Origin: Sindora glabra | Taxonomy: Eukaryota > Streptophyta > Magnoliopsida > Fabales > Fabaceae | Assembly: GCA_020226215.1 (NCBI GenBank) | Contig: CM035236.1 | Span: forward strand, 6,577,001 to 6,641,000 | Direction: 5' to 3' | DNA length: 64,000 nucleotides | In this document: piece by piece, positions 34,056-47,500 of the stretch | How positions within the stretch are numbered: the first letter of the stretch is position 1 | Layout: each line of letters opens with the position of its first letter | Program-made: the position numbers and the translations under genes | Notes under the pieces: generated by a model | What the model was told of the DNA's origin: nothing | The model's database searches: none | Seen by the model: only the letters and a program-made list of their open reading frames with translations

Positions 34056-37000
34056 CTATGAATCTGTCCAAGCAGAAAAAACTGGCATGTGAGGCCTAGC
34101 TTGGGCTGATGCCACCCAAGAATCCGTGTTACTAGTTGGATTACCAGTCAATTCCAGTAACTTGGTTGCCGATGAAGGCATTTGAGAAAGCATAGAAAGG
34201 CTAGTTTTATCAGGACTGCCTTCTCTTGAGCTGCTCAGACTTGTCACCAACGAAGACGGGTTTGACATTTGCGTTCCATAATTATTATCCAAAGCCATTG
34301 AAAAAGATTGAGTTCTGTGATTCTGGTCAAGTTGCTGTGAGGATTGAAGAACCATTTTCCATTCTGATTGGCTTTCACAGCTATCGGCTGATAGAATAAT
34401 GGCTTCATGGGTTTTATCATACAAAGAAACATCATGGCTACTAGCTCCATTTGCTTCATCAATATCTTTGTTCCGCTTTGCTAGTTCACTACTAAGAAGG
34501 GTACTGCTTGCCATAATCTTTTCCACATCATATCTTGTTATGTCAAAGTTTGTTACTGCATTCGCTCCACGGAATTTTATAGCAGCAATGTCATAGGCTT
34601 CGGCTGCTTCCTCTTGGGTACCTAAAGTTCCATGTTAGAAACAATAAGTAATCTTTAGATTCTGTTATGTATATTGTTGTTTGACACAACGGTCATAAGT
34701 TTAGTTAGAGTTAAAATTTGATTTATTTTTAGTGCAAAACTTTTTATATTATTAATGAATAAGAAAATTACACATCATCACAAAAAAATAGTATCTATGA
34801 ATTTTTAGCAATAAAAGAAAATTCTAACAACTTTTAAATAACATAATACATAGGCAAGAGATGGACTGTAAAATTGATTTGGATTAACAATAATCATTTG
34901 AACAAAAAAGTCATACTACTAATTTAATAAAAATAAAAGGAAAAAATGCAAAATACTCCCTTCAACTTTGAAAGATGGTTGGATTTTACCTTCTCTTACT
35001 TCAAAAACTTGGAAATTATCCTCTTAACTTTCACAAAACTTAGATTTAAGACCTACCATCAACTTATTTTACCATTTTATCAAATTATATAATTTTTTAA
35101 TGATATTTTCAAACAAGAATCATAATATTATAGTACTTTAGTTTATCTTATTATTTTTCACAAATAATTTTTATATTATAAAATTAATAGAAATTAAATT
35201 ATATATATAAAGTTTTAATTAAATAATAAAAAATAAATTATAAAATTATATGTGAAAAAATGTTAAAATAAATAAATAAACTATAATATTGTGATTGTTG
35301 CTAAAAAGTTCATGAAAATTTTTATATAATTTAATAAAATAATTAATTAAGTTCACAATGGGTGCTAAATCCAAGTTTTGTAAAGTTTAAAGAGATAATT
35401 TTTAAGTTTTCAAAGTAGGAAGAGGTCAAATTCAACCATTTCAAAATTGCAGGGGTTATTTTGCATTTTTTCTAAAATAAAATAATTAAAATTATTAAAT
35501 TAATTTATTATCACTATCAACTATTTCAATTAATGAGAGCATTCGTTGTAGAAATGAAAAAAAAATGGAATTCATTTAAATGCTTTCATTAATTAAAGTA
35601 GTTGGTGATGATGACAAATTGATCATAATTTTTTTATTATTTTATTATTAAATTAATAATATAATTTTTTTTCAAATAAAAGAATGAGCTTGCAAATCAC
35701 ATATAGATTAGAGGTTAACGATCCGGTAAATAAAACTTCAATGAAAATGAAGTTATAAGATTGTCTTTGAGGTGGCCAAAATTAAAATAGCAGCCTTTGG
35801 AAAAGCTGTGTCTCGCGGACTATGCCCAACAACAGTCGAGTGACTCAAGCTCAGCTTTACAGTGGATAAAAAGACGAGCTCAAAGAACTGAGAGTGCATC
35901 AAAGTTTGTCTTTGGGAAGCCATAAAGTAACAGGTTTCATGCCCCTATATTCCAATATTTAGATATAACGAAGAATGTAATTAGAGAATATTGAAAGAAC
36001 TCACTGAATGTTCCCAGATAGAGATCTTTGTTTCCAGCCACCCTGCCTATTCGAGCTTGCCAACGCCCATGTTGATGATGTCTGCTACGTTGTGAGCCAA
36101 AAGGAACAGATGATTTCAGAATAAATGAATTTAATTTTTCAGAAAAATTAATTAAATTAAACTGCCCAGGCATATTATGTAAGTAACTGACAGTCTTTGA
36201 CACCTGGTTACTCCTCTGTACATGGAAGCTCCTCTTGAGAATCCACTGCTTTTCCTGAGAGCCGCAAAGTTGAGAGATGTTGTGAATCATAAAGAACATG
36301 CCTGTTTGAATTCTTGAAGATACTGAATTAGTGAATTACTGATGAGACAGAAGCAAAGGTTTTACCTTCGTAAATGAGCAACATATTCCTGTCTGCTCAT
36401 GTTTTTCATTTCTTCAAGTTCGTTTTGATAATTTTCTAACTGTTTAAAGATCATAATTGCATATCAATCAGTTATGAATTAAATAGTTACTTTAGAAGAG
36501 AGAAGAAAAGGAATTTAATTATTACAGGAAAATTGATGTAAGTGGAGGGCCCCCAGTACTTGAGTGCGGCCAGATCATAAGCTCTCGCAGCTTTTTCCTC
36601 CATATCATAGCCCCCTAAAATCAAAGTTTTGGAATGACTTGCATGAACATTGAATTAAAATTTTTAGTAGTGAAAATGTCTAAGATGGCTTACCAAGATA
36701 AACTGAGATTTATATAATGTTTGGGCAGCATCACCAGCAAAGGGAAGAAAACAGACAGAAAAGCAAAAGCAGTGAGACATTGTATAGTTTTTTGAAAGGG
36801 AAAGGAACAAGTGACTTATAAACACAAATAGTTAATCTGTTACCTTGCCTTCCTTTCCTGCTCTGACCCTCTTTCTTGCAGCTGTTGTCCCATAGATGAG
36901 CTTCATACCTACCAGTCCATCTATGCCTGAAGCGGGGGGGGGGGGGGGGGGGAGGAAAAACAATCTCTTCATGAATAAAAGCAAAACTAGAGAATATGGT

Positions 37001-37996
37001 GAGGCTGGTCAGTGAATGCAGAAAAACAGAATCTCAAGCAAAGATCATAATCGAAAATGAAAACAAACCTTGTGACACCTCTGTATTGAGAGGTTCTCTG
37101 GCCAAATGTATCTAAGGATTTCCTGTGAACAATTTGCTTCTGATCCACATTTTCAGGCCCTCTTTTCTTTGTATCAATGACAGAACTTGCAACACAACTT
37201 GATTGGGAGTTAGGACTCATGGATAACGTCAATGACTGCAAATCCCCATATGCTATTGTACTAATGGAACAAGTTTCCTCACCTCCATTATCATCTCCAA
37301 GACCTATCATATTCGGCACCTGCATATTGCAATTTGAAATTTGATTTTTCTTTGATCCTTCTAACATCATAGCGTGGTTTCTAATGGCAGAGTAATTTGA
37401 GAACTGTTGTGCCTGAATCTCCTGCAGTTGCTGTTGGTGAGAAATGGTTTGAGCATAGTTTAGGCAACTTTGGTTTACGTTAGTGTCTAAGGTCAGCGGC
37501 ATGGCTTCTCTAGGATTGCATTGATAAGTAGGGGTCCCCAATGTTGTGACACCAAAGAAGTTCTCTAGTTTTGGAGTACAAGTTGTTACCACTGCTTCAC
37601 ATAGAAATGGGTAAAAAACAGACTTCGTCAGAAATTCAAGAACTGGAGCCCAAAAAAAAACAAAATACGGGAAAAATACATCGGAAATTTGAGCTAACCT
37701 TGAGATTGTGAGTTGCTCAAAGCTTCCATCACATAGAGAGAGCCATCAGATTTGAGAGGCATCGCAGCTGGCATGTTTGAATACAAGCCACTTTCACATT
37801 CAAGTCCGTAGTAACTGCCGTAGTTAGGAAAAGATGAAGGGTGAAAATAGCTTGACGAAGCTCCTTCAGCAGAGGAAGGCTGCGTCTCATGATGCTGGTG
37901 AGGAATATTCATTTGAGGAGAGAGAGAAAATCCCAACCAGTTGTTTTCAGCATTTGAAGTATCATCATCTTCCATCGACTTCGTCTTCTCAATCAT
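34056..37996 (-). CDS. ANT: AINTEGUMENTA-like double-AP2 transcription factor, 589 aa
   Basis: Nine coding exons, all GT-AG and in phase: 37996-37699, 37591-37069, 36926-36844, 36702-36694 (9 nt), 36614-36526, 36439-36366, 36254-36204, 36081-36005, 34621-34056. The product has the WLGFSLSP motif (20-27) and a LKSDGSLYVMEAL block shared with ANT. KQIVHRKSLDTFGQRTS precedes AP2 repeat 1 (about 268-334), then a linker, then AP2 repeat 2 (371-428) with GRWQARIGRVAGNKDLYLGTF. The C-terminus PVFSAWTDS is also ANT-like. In Arabidopsis ANT is a nuclear factor promoting organ growth and floral and ovule development; same role is inferred. I chose the ATG at 37996; the Met at residue 8 is possible. Confidence 0.93.
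34939..35473. mobile_element. Foldback MITE (Mutator-like) in the last ANT intron
   Basis: The left part, from GGAAAAAATGCAAAATACTCC, and the right part, reversed, from AGAAAAAATGCAAAATAACCC, remain complementary for about 200 bp, so the 535-bp element can fold into a long hairpin. A 9-bp AAAATAAAA stands at 34930-34938 and again at 35474-35482, the duplication size of Mutator-like elements. The direct repeat is low in complexity and so is weaker evidence than the long inverted repeat. It carries no gene. It lies in the 1383-bp intron between ANT coding exons 8 and 9. Confidence 0.75.
36694..36702 (-). other. ANT: 9-nt micro-exon of ANT
   Basis: The coding strand reads CTCAG/TTTATCTTG/GTAAG. 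It completes the Val codon and adds Tyr, Leu and the first base of the next Gly, giving VYLGGYD in AP2 repeat 1. Without it the conserved VYL would be missing, so it is required. The same tiny exon is known in AP2-family genes of other plants. Confidence 0.92.
36934..36952. repeat. 19-base G run in ANT intron 2
   Basis: Nineteen consecutive G on the plus strand, seven bases from the splice acceptor of coding exon 3. On the coding strand it is a C run forming most of the polypyrimidine tract before GCTTCAG. Long homopolymers are often mis-sized in assemblies. Confidence 0.9.
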
Positions 37997-38203
37997 TGGC
38001 AAACAAATAAAATAATCACAATATCACTACTCTTCCCTCCATTTTCAGCCTCTACCTTCTTTTTTTAAAAATAATTTTTTTGGTTGCTTAACTGACCGGG
38101 TCAAATTTAACCTTGCATCCAGAAAAAAATCTATCTCACTGAATCTATACACTCTGCTTCTAATTTTCTCTCTCTGTTTCTGAGTTTATATATAATATGT
38201 CTC
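37997..38203 (-). promoter_or_regulatory. ANT core promoter and 5' leader
   Basis: On the minus strand a TATATATAAAC box lies at 38194-38184, so transcription could begin near 38155-38160. TGTCTC, an auxin-response-element core, is on the plus strand at 38198-38203, touching the TATA box. A GA-rich stretch (CAGAGAGAGAAAATT on the coding strand) follows at about 38178-38162. The leader contains two short upstream frames, 38118-38107 (MQG) and 38042-38016 (MEGRVVIL). All are seen; function is inferred. Confidence 0.5.
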
Positions 38204-39879
38204 ATCACAGACAGAGTTCTAAAGTGAAGAAAGCAAGTTCCTTTAAACTACACAAAAAGAATATGTTACAGCAAGCAATGCCAGGCTTCCTTCCCACATT
38301 CCATAGGGATCCGTGTATGAGAAAGACATCATCTTTTGCTTTATTATGCGCTCATCCTTGCCTTTACTTTGAAGAGTTTCTTAGATAATATTATCATTCA
38401 AAAAGAGATTAGAAAAAAAACAGTAAACACCATAGTCTAAAACAGGACACTAAATTAAATGATGGGTGACTGTGGGATCACAACATAAATGTTACTGGAC
38501 ATGCTACTTAGTTTACTTTAATGTTATCTCCGTTCTATGGGTCCTTAAATTAAATTTCAGGAGCAGAAGGCAAAGACAAGCTGTCCCTACTCCCTCCAAT
38601 CATTTCAAACAGTACGCAGATACTGCTTCGGGCATGCTCTTACGACGTCGTTCCCAAACCCAACTGTCCTCCGCGGCAACTGTGTGGAAAAGTAACATGC
38701 GTATTTTGGCCACTAATGTAGAAAGAGAGCTGAGCCTGAGACACTAATATGTTGGCTCTGTTTCGGATTTTCATTTACCAGAGTCAATGGATAATTGGCT
38801 TCATTAATCTTACTATAATGTATATGGGGCGGCAGTTCTAACTTATGGGATGTAGTAGAACATGTCCCGATGTTGCGGCTATTAAGAAGTTGATTACGAC
38901 TGTGGACGGATCAGAGGGAAGAAGAAAGAAAAACAGCAGATGCTTTTGATAAAGAAAGGCATTTTGATCAAAGTACAAATATTCCTGAAATGATTAGGGA
39001 AGGCTCCCTTAACAAATATACTTTGGTGTGAAACATGCATTTTGCTTACCAACATTCTAATTAAGACACCCGCCAATGGTTTTAATCCCACTACAATAAA
39101 GTTCTGGCTCTGCTTTGCTACCTCCTTTATTAAGGTCCGCAAACGCAAGAGTACTGATGAATCAGAACAGCAGTGACAAAAAGCATTTAAAAAAAAAAAA
39201 ATAGTCATCGTTCTATTATGCAGATGATTATGTGTGTGTATCTAGATCAAAGTCCAAAGGTATCAAGTTTGAACAAAATGGTGTTGCTTTCCCAACAGTT
39301 TATGAGGCAAAGCAAGGTGGCATTTTTTTCTGACCCCACTTGAAGAGAGGAACAGCACTTTCTTTCCCACTCAGTAACTATGTGCAAGATGCAAAAAGTA
39401 AATTTCAGTATTCTATTGGGTGTGCAATTAACAGGTAGTTTTCATCAGAAAGCTTGATATTCAAATCCAGATCTCCTTGGCCTTTGATCAAATTCCATCA
39501 TTTCATCAGTGTGCATGCAAATTTGTGTGAACGAGCTCATGGAGACAGGAATTCTATAGAGCATGATTTGGTTTTTTTTTAAAAAAGAAGGTATGGGGGA
39601 GGGAAGAGAGTTGCAGACAGGAACAGAAAAAGAGACCCTTTTTTATTGTAGTAATCATGAGTATATCCACCCACCTATCGCATTAGATGCCAATTAACAT
39701 TTTGCTACAACTATTGTATCACCAATAAAGCATATTCTCCGCTGCGTTACCAAAATTTGCTTTCTTTTCCATTTCCCCGTCCTCTTAATTTCATCCATTC
39801 ATTTAAAAAAATTAGGACATTGTGAGATAATTGTGTGAGTTTAATAAAAAACAACGTGTAAGTTTAACTAAGGGATTAG
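38204..39879. other. ANT upstream region
   Basis: No gene is recognised. The 93-codon frame at 38466-38747 has no known domain. A less AT-rich patch at about 38560-38700 and a GA-rich patch near 39590 could be regulatory, but I see no specific sites I would defend. Confidence 0.5.
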
Positions 39880-39884
39880 GATGA

Positions 39885-40076
39885 TATCAGATTTTTGGAT
39901 TCAAGGAACATTCTGTTATTACAGAATTTTCAAGTTACGATACTAATGTTCATTATCTCCTATATATGTAGAAAACTGAAGCTGAAACTAACTAACTAAC
40001 TCACTTTGTAACAAACTAACTAACTCTGTAATTAATCTACTGGTAAATATAAAATACAAAATACTGATTTGTGTTA
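39885..40076 (-). repeat. Copia-B 3' LTR (left)
   Basis: Begins TATCAGATTTTTGG and ends GTGTTA on the plus strand, directly followed by CCCCCCTCAAGTTGG, the complement of the polypurine tract. Confidence 0.85.
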
Positions 40077-40129
40077 CCCCCCTCAAGTTGGAGCATAAAT
40101 GTTAATGTTGCCCAGCTTGGATAATGAAA

Positions 40130-42812
40130 ATGGGAATTGAAAGGTAGGTAGAGACTTAGTCAAGAAATCTACAAGTTGATGAGATTAGAAGAAGATGAAT
40201 GAGAACAAACTATAGTTTCTATCTAACCAAGTGACAATCAAGCTCAATATGTTTGGTTCTCTCATGATAAGTTGGATTTTCAACAAGTTGGATTGTTGAT
40301 TTGTTGTCACAAAATAAAGAAACTAGTTAAGAGATAGCAATGCCAAAGTCCTGAAGAAGATAAGTTAACCACTGGAGTTCATAAGTAATAGAAGCCAAGG
40401 CTCGGTATTTTGGCTTTAGAGGAAGATTTGGGTACAATTTGCTATTTCTTAGACTTCCAAGACACAAGGGAGGAACCAAGCAAAACATAATAATCAGTGA
40501 CAAATCTCCTTGTCTCTAGGTAAGTAGCCTAATTTGAGTCACTAAAAGCCTATAATTTAAGGTCATTGTTGGCAAGCAAGAAAAGACCTTGGCCTGGACT
40601 TCCTTTGATGTATTGTAGGACATGATGTGCAGCAGTTAAATGATTGATGGTAGGACAATCAAGAAACTTAGATAGCTACCAAATTACAAAGCTGAGATTA
40701 GGCCTTGTAATAGTTAGATAAAGTAACCTACCAATCAATTTTCTATAGAAGGTGTCATCAGTAATTAGAGAACCATCATTTTTATTGAACTTGGTTGAAC
40801 AAACCATTGGAGAAGAAATTGGTTTGCATTCAAGGAATTTAGTGTCAATTAAAATGTTCAGGGCATATTTTCTTTGATAAAGAATAATGCCTTTAGAGGA
40901 TCTAGCTACTTCAAGGCCAAGAAAAAAATTTACAGTACTAAGATCCTTAATTTTGAATTTATCATGAAGAAAACTTTTAGTTTTTTTGAAATTTGAGATA
41001 ATCAATTACTTGCTAATATAACATCATTAACATAAACTAATAAGGTAGTGAAGTCATTAACTATATGTTTAATAAATAAAAAGGGATCAACAAGGGATTG
41101 AATGAAACCATGTTGAAGGAGAGATTGTGTAAGAGTTGCATTTCGTTGTCGACTTATTTACTTCAAGCTATATAAGCTTTTAAGGAGCTTATAAGTAGGA
41201 CTAGGTACTATAGTGGTGAATCTAGGTGGAAGCTTCATGTATACTTCTTCATGGAGATCATTATGAAGGAAAGTATTATTAATGTCTAGCTAATAAAGGA
41301 ACCAATTTTGGATAGTTACAATTGACAAGAAGGTTCTTATGGTAGTCACTTTTGCCAATAGAGAAAAGGTCTCCAAGTAATTAACCCTTAATTGTTGTGT
41401 ATAGCCTTTAACTATCAGTCTTGCTTTACACCTCTCTATAGAGCCATATCGATTATGTTTGAGTTTATAGACCTATTTATAACCAATGGGTTATTTGTCA
41501 ATAGGTAAAGATACAACTTGCCAAGTGTTGTTTTGTTAACGAGCTTGAATTTCTAAATTCATTGCCTCTTTCCAATAAGGATGTTTGATAGCTTCAGAAT
41601 AGCTTTTAGGTTCTATCATATGTGCTATATTAAGTGCAAAATGGTGATAAGCAAGAGAAATATTTGAATAAGATAATATTGAAGAAATAGGATATGGAGA
41701 AGTGTATAGTTTAGGTTGATGGATGTTGTAGACATAATTTGTTAGTTTAACAGGAACATGTCTAGTTCTATGTGATCTTCTTAGTAATGGGGAGGTTGAT
41801 GGAATAGGCGGATTAGGGGATGAGGGAAGTGGAATAATGTCACTATTAGAATGTGATGTAGATGGTTGATCAGTAGAAGATGGAGTTGTGTTAGAAGACA
41901 ACAATGGATTGATATCAGTAAAATCAGGAAAATTAGTATATGAGAAAGCAAAATTGTTAGCTAAGGGAATAAGATTGGGTAGAGATTTAGCAAAAGGAAA
42001 GGCATTTTTTGAGATAACATTTCTAGAGGCAGAGATATGGTGGGTTGAAAGGTTATATACTTTGTAGCTTTTTGTTCCAAAAGGAAAATCAATGAAAATA
42101 CATTTGGCAACTTTGGCATCGAATTTGTGTCTATTGTGTTCTAAATTTAACACATAACAAAGGTAACCAAAAGCTTTAAGATATGAGTAAGAAGGAATGA
42201 CTTTGAATAATTTTTCAAAAGGAGTTTTGTTATGTAAAACAGGAGTGGGTAGTCTATTGATGAGATAAATAGCATGAACTATGCAATCCACCTAAAACTT
42301 TTAAGGTAAATGAGCTTGAAATCTTAATACTCATGCTATATTTAAAATATGTTGATGTTTTCTTTCAACTATACTATTTTAGTAGGGTGCATAAATGTAT
42401 GAAGTTTGATGTTGAATGCCTTTTAATGTGTAAAAAGATTGTAAGTTGAACTCCATGACATTGTTAGTTTGCATTGATTTTATCTTGGTAGAAAATTGAG
42501 TATCAATATAATGATGGAAGTCTTGAAGAGTAGTTCTTATTTTAGATTTGGAATTCATTAGAAAAACCTATGTGTATCTGCTAAAATCATCTACAATTAT
42601 AAAAAAATAATGATGACCATAGATGGATGCCGAAGCAAAAGGACTTAAATATCCATATGTATAAGATCAAAATAGTTCTGTGTAGTAAAAGTGCTGATGG
42701 GAAAGGACAGCTTTCTTTGTTTTGAAATTTGACAAATATTACATAGATCTTTATATTGAAATTGAATATTAGAGTGTATATTTTGTAATAACTTCATTTT
42801 AGAAGTAGAAGC
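40130..42812 (-). pseudogene. Copia-B integrase, RT, RNase H, decayed
   Basis: Continuing from the insertion, the integrase shows HMDI, IVDDFSRYTWVF and NSIVERKHQHILNI, then the open block 42291-41536 (AIYLINRLPTPVL, FGYLCYVLN, a Ser/Pro-rich hinge, SYSEAIKHPYWKEAM). RT and RNase H follow: LDINNTFLHNDLHEEVYMK at about 41270, FFLGLEVARSSKG in the open block 41005-40676, then RNase H to about 40130. In the RT motif YVDD the first Asp reads Asn (LVYVND), which would inactivate it, besides the stops. Confidence 0.8.
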
Positions 42813-44491
42813 TATTGGGAATTTGGCTTATCATATGCAGCGAAAATTCAAAATTTGATTCGAATTCTACCTAGAATCTATGCAAAAGACATAAATCAAT
42901 AATTAAGATTTTACTTATTAGGCGCTTGTATTTCTACTGATCAAAATTTGAGAGAGCAGATGAATCAAACGCCGGTCGGAAGGTATAGCATCTCTACGGT
43001 ATCCACACAGAGTGAATAACGATCTCTCACCCTCCACGAATATGCTAGGATGCATTTCTCTCTTTAAGATTTAAGATTGAATGTTTTCTGAGTGATTTAG
43101 GGTTTTATGGAAGCTTATGAGTATTTTTAAAGTGTTACCCTCAAGTTCCCTTTTATAGAACTTAGGCAAGCCACAATCCTAATCCTATTAGGATAATACC
43201 TCCAAAAAATTCTAATCACACTTAAAAATTTTTTTTATCCTTATCCTAGAAATAATAAGGAGAGATAGGACTTATCTATTAATTATTTAATATTAGATAA
43301 TAATATTATCTTATAATATAAATATCTTAATATTAGATAATTGCATATAGTTATCAAATATTAAAATAATATTATCTCATAATATATTTATCTAATATTT
43401 GATAACGTAATTATTTGATATTATTTTAATATCAAATAATATCACATAATAATAATTATATTTATTATGTAAAAAATATATTATTATTTAATTATATATA
43501 TATATATATATGCACGAAAATAAGCCCAATTAATTGGATATTAACTTAATTAAAGTCCGATTAATTATTATCTTATTCCTACTCTTTTTGTGTGATCCTA
43601 TAAGTTCTTACTACGTTGACAATGACTCATTATTGAGTCATAGACAGTGAGTGGTATCTAGCAATACATCACTACCACTCAAGTAGTAAAAATATCTGTG
43701 ATTCGACATCTACCTAATACATGATCAACGTTTTGCATCATAATCTCTTTTGTAATAATATCCAAATTGAACTGGAGGCATGGAATGTGTCATCCTCGTC
43801 AAAGTTCAATTTATATTTTTTGATATTGAGTAGACTTCAAAATAAATGATCAATATCAGATATTGATTCATTTGATCATGGTCATGCATTTTTAAGTCTC
43901 ACTCAATCAAGGAGCCTAATGATATATCTTCTTTTTTTTATAAGAGAAATAAAATTTCATCTACATCACTTGCTTCCCTCTGCATGATTCGTGACACACC
44001 TAATCAACGCCCTACTTGTCATCTCAATTAAAGGTGAGATAAGACGACATCAAAGCGAGTCCCTCATGTAGGAAACCATAGTGACTTCAGGTTAAAGGAC
44101 TATATGCAATTGTGACCATATGAGAACTACTAATGACATAAGTCTTATTCATGCAGTATTTTCATATTGGGTCAGTCCAGTACACATGTTTACTAACAAT
44201 ATACTCATGTATTGACTTGATATCACATATCCATGATTCATAATCATCAGTCATTGTACATGCCAGTCTCGATGTACTATTACTATCCCTTTCGTAATAA
44301 TACTTAACTATGGGCATTTTAGGAATAGTAAAACTATTCCAGGGATAATTATTATATTAAGTTATAAATTACGTAAAATTAATAAAATAAAAATAAAATA
44401 ATATAATAATTGCATTGCCTAAAATAAGATATAATACATTGTATATTATTTTAATCATCTATATGATTTATTCTTTGGACACATACTAACA
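42813..44491 (-). repeat. Copia-C 3' LTR (left, long)
   Basis: Starts TATTGGGAATTTGG and ends ACATACTAACA. The minus strand therefore starts TGTTAGTATGTGTCC, next to a purine-rich tract. It contains a TA-rich low-complexity stretch at about 43270-43510. Confidence 0.85.
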
Positions 44492-44505
44492 ATCTTCCAC
44501 TTGAA

Positions 44506-47500
44506 CTAGAGCCAATCACTTATGTATTTAATACCAAGTGATATAGTATGACCATCATACTTTTTCTGCACTAAAGGCTTTGTTAGTGGGTCGGAGATAT
44601 TATTATTAGTTAGTACTTTACATATCTTCACATCTCTTCTATCAATGATTTCACAAATGAGATGGAAGCGCCTAAGTATATGTTTGGATCTCTGGTGAGA
44701 TCTAGGTTCCTTAGCTTGTGTAATGGCCCCATTGTTATCACAATAGAGATCCACTAGGTTTACAATGCTAGGAATAATGCCAAGTTTAGTAATGAACTTT
44801 TTGATTTAAACAACCTCTTTTGACATATCAGATGCAGCAGTATACTCGGCCTCTATAGTAGAGTCAGCCACTGTTTCCTGCTTTAAACTCTTCTAGCATA
44901 CAGTAATACCATTTAGGCTAAATACATAACTTGATTGTGATCTAAAGTCATCCTTGTCGGATTGGAAACTGGCATCAGTGTAACCTTTTACAATAAGTTC
45001 TTCCTCTCCACCATATATTAAGCATGAATCCTTAATCTTTCACAAGTATTTAAGGATATTCTTAACGGCAGTCCAATGATGTTCACTTGGATTTGACTGG
45101 TACCGACTCATCATGCTCAAAGCATACGAGACATCAGGACGAGTATATATCATGGCATACATGATATATCCAATTGTTGATGCATATGGTATTTTATTTA
45201 TGCGGTCCTTTTCATTTTGTGTCGAAGGACACTGAACTTTGGACAAATTTATGCTATGTGATATAGGCAAAAATCCTCTTTTGGATTCTTGCATGTTAAA
45301 ACATTTTAACACTTTATCTATGTATGTACTTTGACTTAAGCCAAACTATTTTCTTGATTTATCTCTATAGATCTTAATACCTAATATATAGGTAGCTTCA
45401 CCTAAGTCTTTAATTGAGAAATAATTCCCTAAGTCTTTACTATTTACAGTGTAAGGATATCATTTTTGATGAGTAGTATGTCATCCACATACAATACGAG
45501 AAAAATAATTATGCTCCCACTAAATTTTTTGTAAACACAAAATTCATTTTTATTTTTTATGAAACTAAATTCTTTGATTGCTTCATCAAAATAAAGATTC
45601 CAACTTTGTGAAGCTTGTTTTAATTCATAAATGGATCGTTGTAGCTTACATACCTTTCCAGTAGTTTTAGGAATGACAAAAGTCTCGGGCTGTGTCATGT
45701 ACACATCCTTGAGGAGATTTTCATTGAGAAAAGAAGTTTTGACATCTATCTACTAGATTTCGTAATCATAAAAAGTTGTAATAGTAAGCAAAATCTGGAT
45801 GGATTTAAGTATGACAACTGGAAAATAGGTCTCATCATAGTCTATATCATGAACTTACCTATAACCTTTTGCGACTAATCATCGTTTAAAGGTTTGCATA
45901 TTACCATCTATGTTGGTTTTCTTCTTGAAAATTCATTGGCACCCAATGGGTTTTATCCCTTCAGGTAGATCAACCAAAGTCCATACTTGGCTAGTATATA
46001 TGGAATCCATCTCAGATTTCATGGCTTCAAGCCACTTCTCAGAGTCTGGCCCTTTTATAGCTTCTTAGTAGGTTGTAGGCTCATCTTGATCCATGAGCAA
46101 AACATTTCCATTTTGAGTCATGAGAAATCCATATTTCTTAGGCTTATGGTATATCTTACTAGATCTACGTGGGCCTTATGTTACTTGAGCTAGTTCTTGG
46201 GCCATAACATTTTGTGGTATCTGTTCAAGCTTTATTATAGGTTCATTATTACTTTGTAAGTTTCGTATTTCTTCGATTTCTACTTTTCTCTCATTATTTT
46301 TCTTAGAGATAAATTCTCTTTCAAGAAAAATACCAGTTCGTGCGATAAACACTTTGCCTTTACTAGGATTGTAGAAATAGTATCCCTTAGTTTTCTTTGG
46401 ATATCCTACAAAGTAGCACTTATTTGATTTGGGTCCAAGCTTATCAAAAACTTGACATTTTACATAGGCCTCACAACCCCAAATCTTAATAAAAGATAAG
46501 CTAGGACGTTTTTCAATTCATATCTCATATGGAGTCTTTTGAACCATTTTAGAGGGAACACGGTTGAGGATAAAAGCAACTGTCTCTAGAGAATGCCTCC
46601 AAAAGGAAATTGGAAGATCTATATGACTCATCATAGATCGTACTATATCTAACAAGGTATGATTCCTCCTTTCTGAAACACCATTCCATTGTGGTGTTCC
46701 AGGTGGAGTGAGTTGTGATACTATACCATACTCCTTTAGATAGTCATCAAATTCTTAGCTTAAGTATTCTCCACCTCGATCTGATCGAAGTGTTTTAATA
46801 CTTTTGTCAAGTTAGTTTTGCACTTCATTCTTAAATTCCTTGAACTTTTTAAAGGATTCTGATTTATGTTTCATAAGATACACATATCCATATCTACTGA
46901 AATCATCAGTAAATGTAATGAAATATTGAAAACCTTCTCTAACAGGTGAACTAATAAGCCCACATACATTAGTATATATGAGACTTAATAGAGCATTAGC
47001 CCTTTCATTGTATCCAGTGAATGGTGCTTTAGTCATTTTACTTAGTAAACAAGATTCACATATTTTATTTGATTCAAAATCAAATGAATCCAAGAATCCA
47101 TCTTTATGGAGCTTGGATATGCGCTTCTCATTTATATGGCCCAAACGACAATGCCAGAGATAGGTTGGATTTAAATCATTTGATTTAAATTGCTTAGTGT
47201 TTATGTTATAGACAGACATTTCAAGATCAAGAATATAAAGTCCATTGAATATTTGTGCACTGCAGTAAAATATTTCATTTAAATAAACTGAATAACTTTT
47301 GTCCTTTATTATAAATGAAAAACCTTTCTTGTTCAAACAAAAAATAAAAATAATATTCCTGTTGATAGTAGGCACAAAATAACAATCCTCTAATTCTATT
47401 ACTAAATCAGAAGGTAAAGATAGATAATATGTCCTTACAGCTAGTGCAACAACTCTTACTCCATTGCCAACTCGTAGGTCCATTTCGTCTTTAGCTAGAG

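Noticed and set aside
38000..38002. A start for ANT two codons upstream of the chosen ATG
   Set aside because: That codon is TTG; the first true ATG in frame is at 37996.
38197..38747. Two plus-strand frames upstream of ANT
   Set aside because: The first overlaps the ANT TATA region and the second has no motif; both are likely chance.
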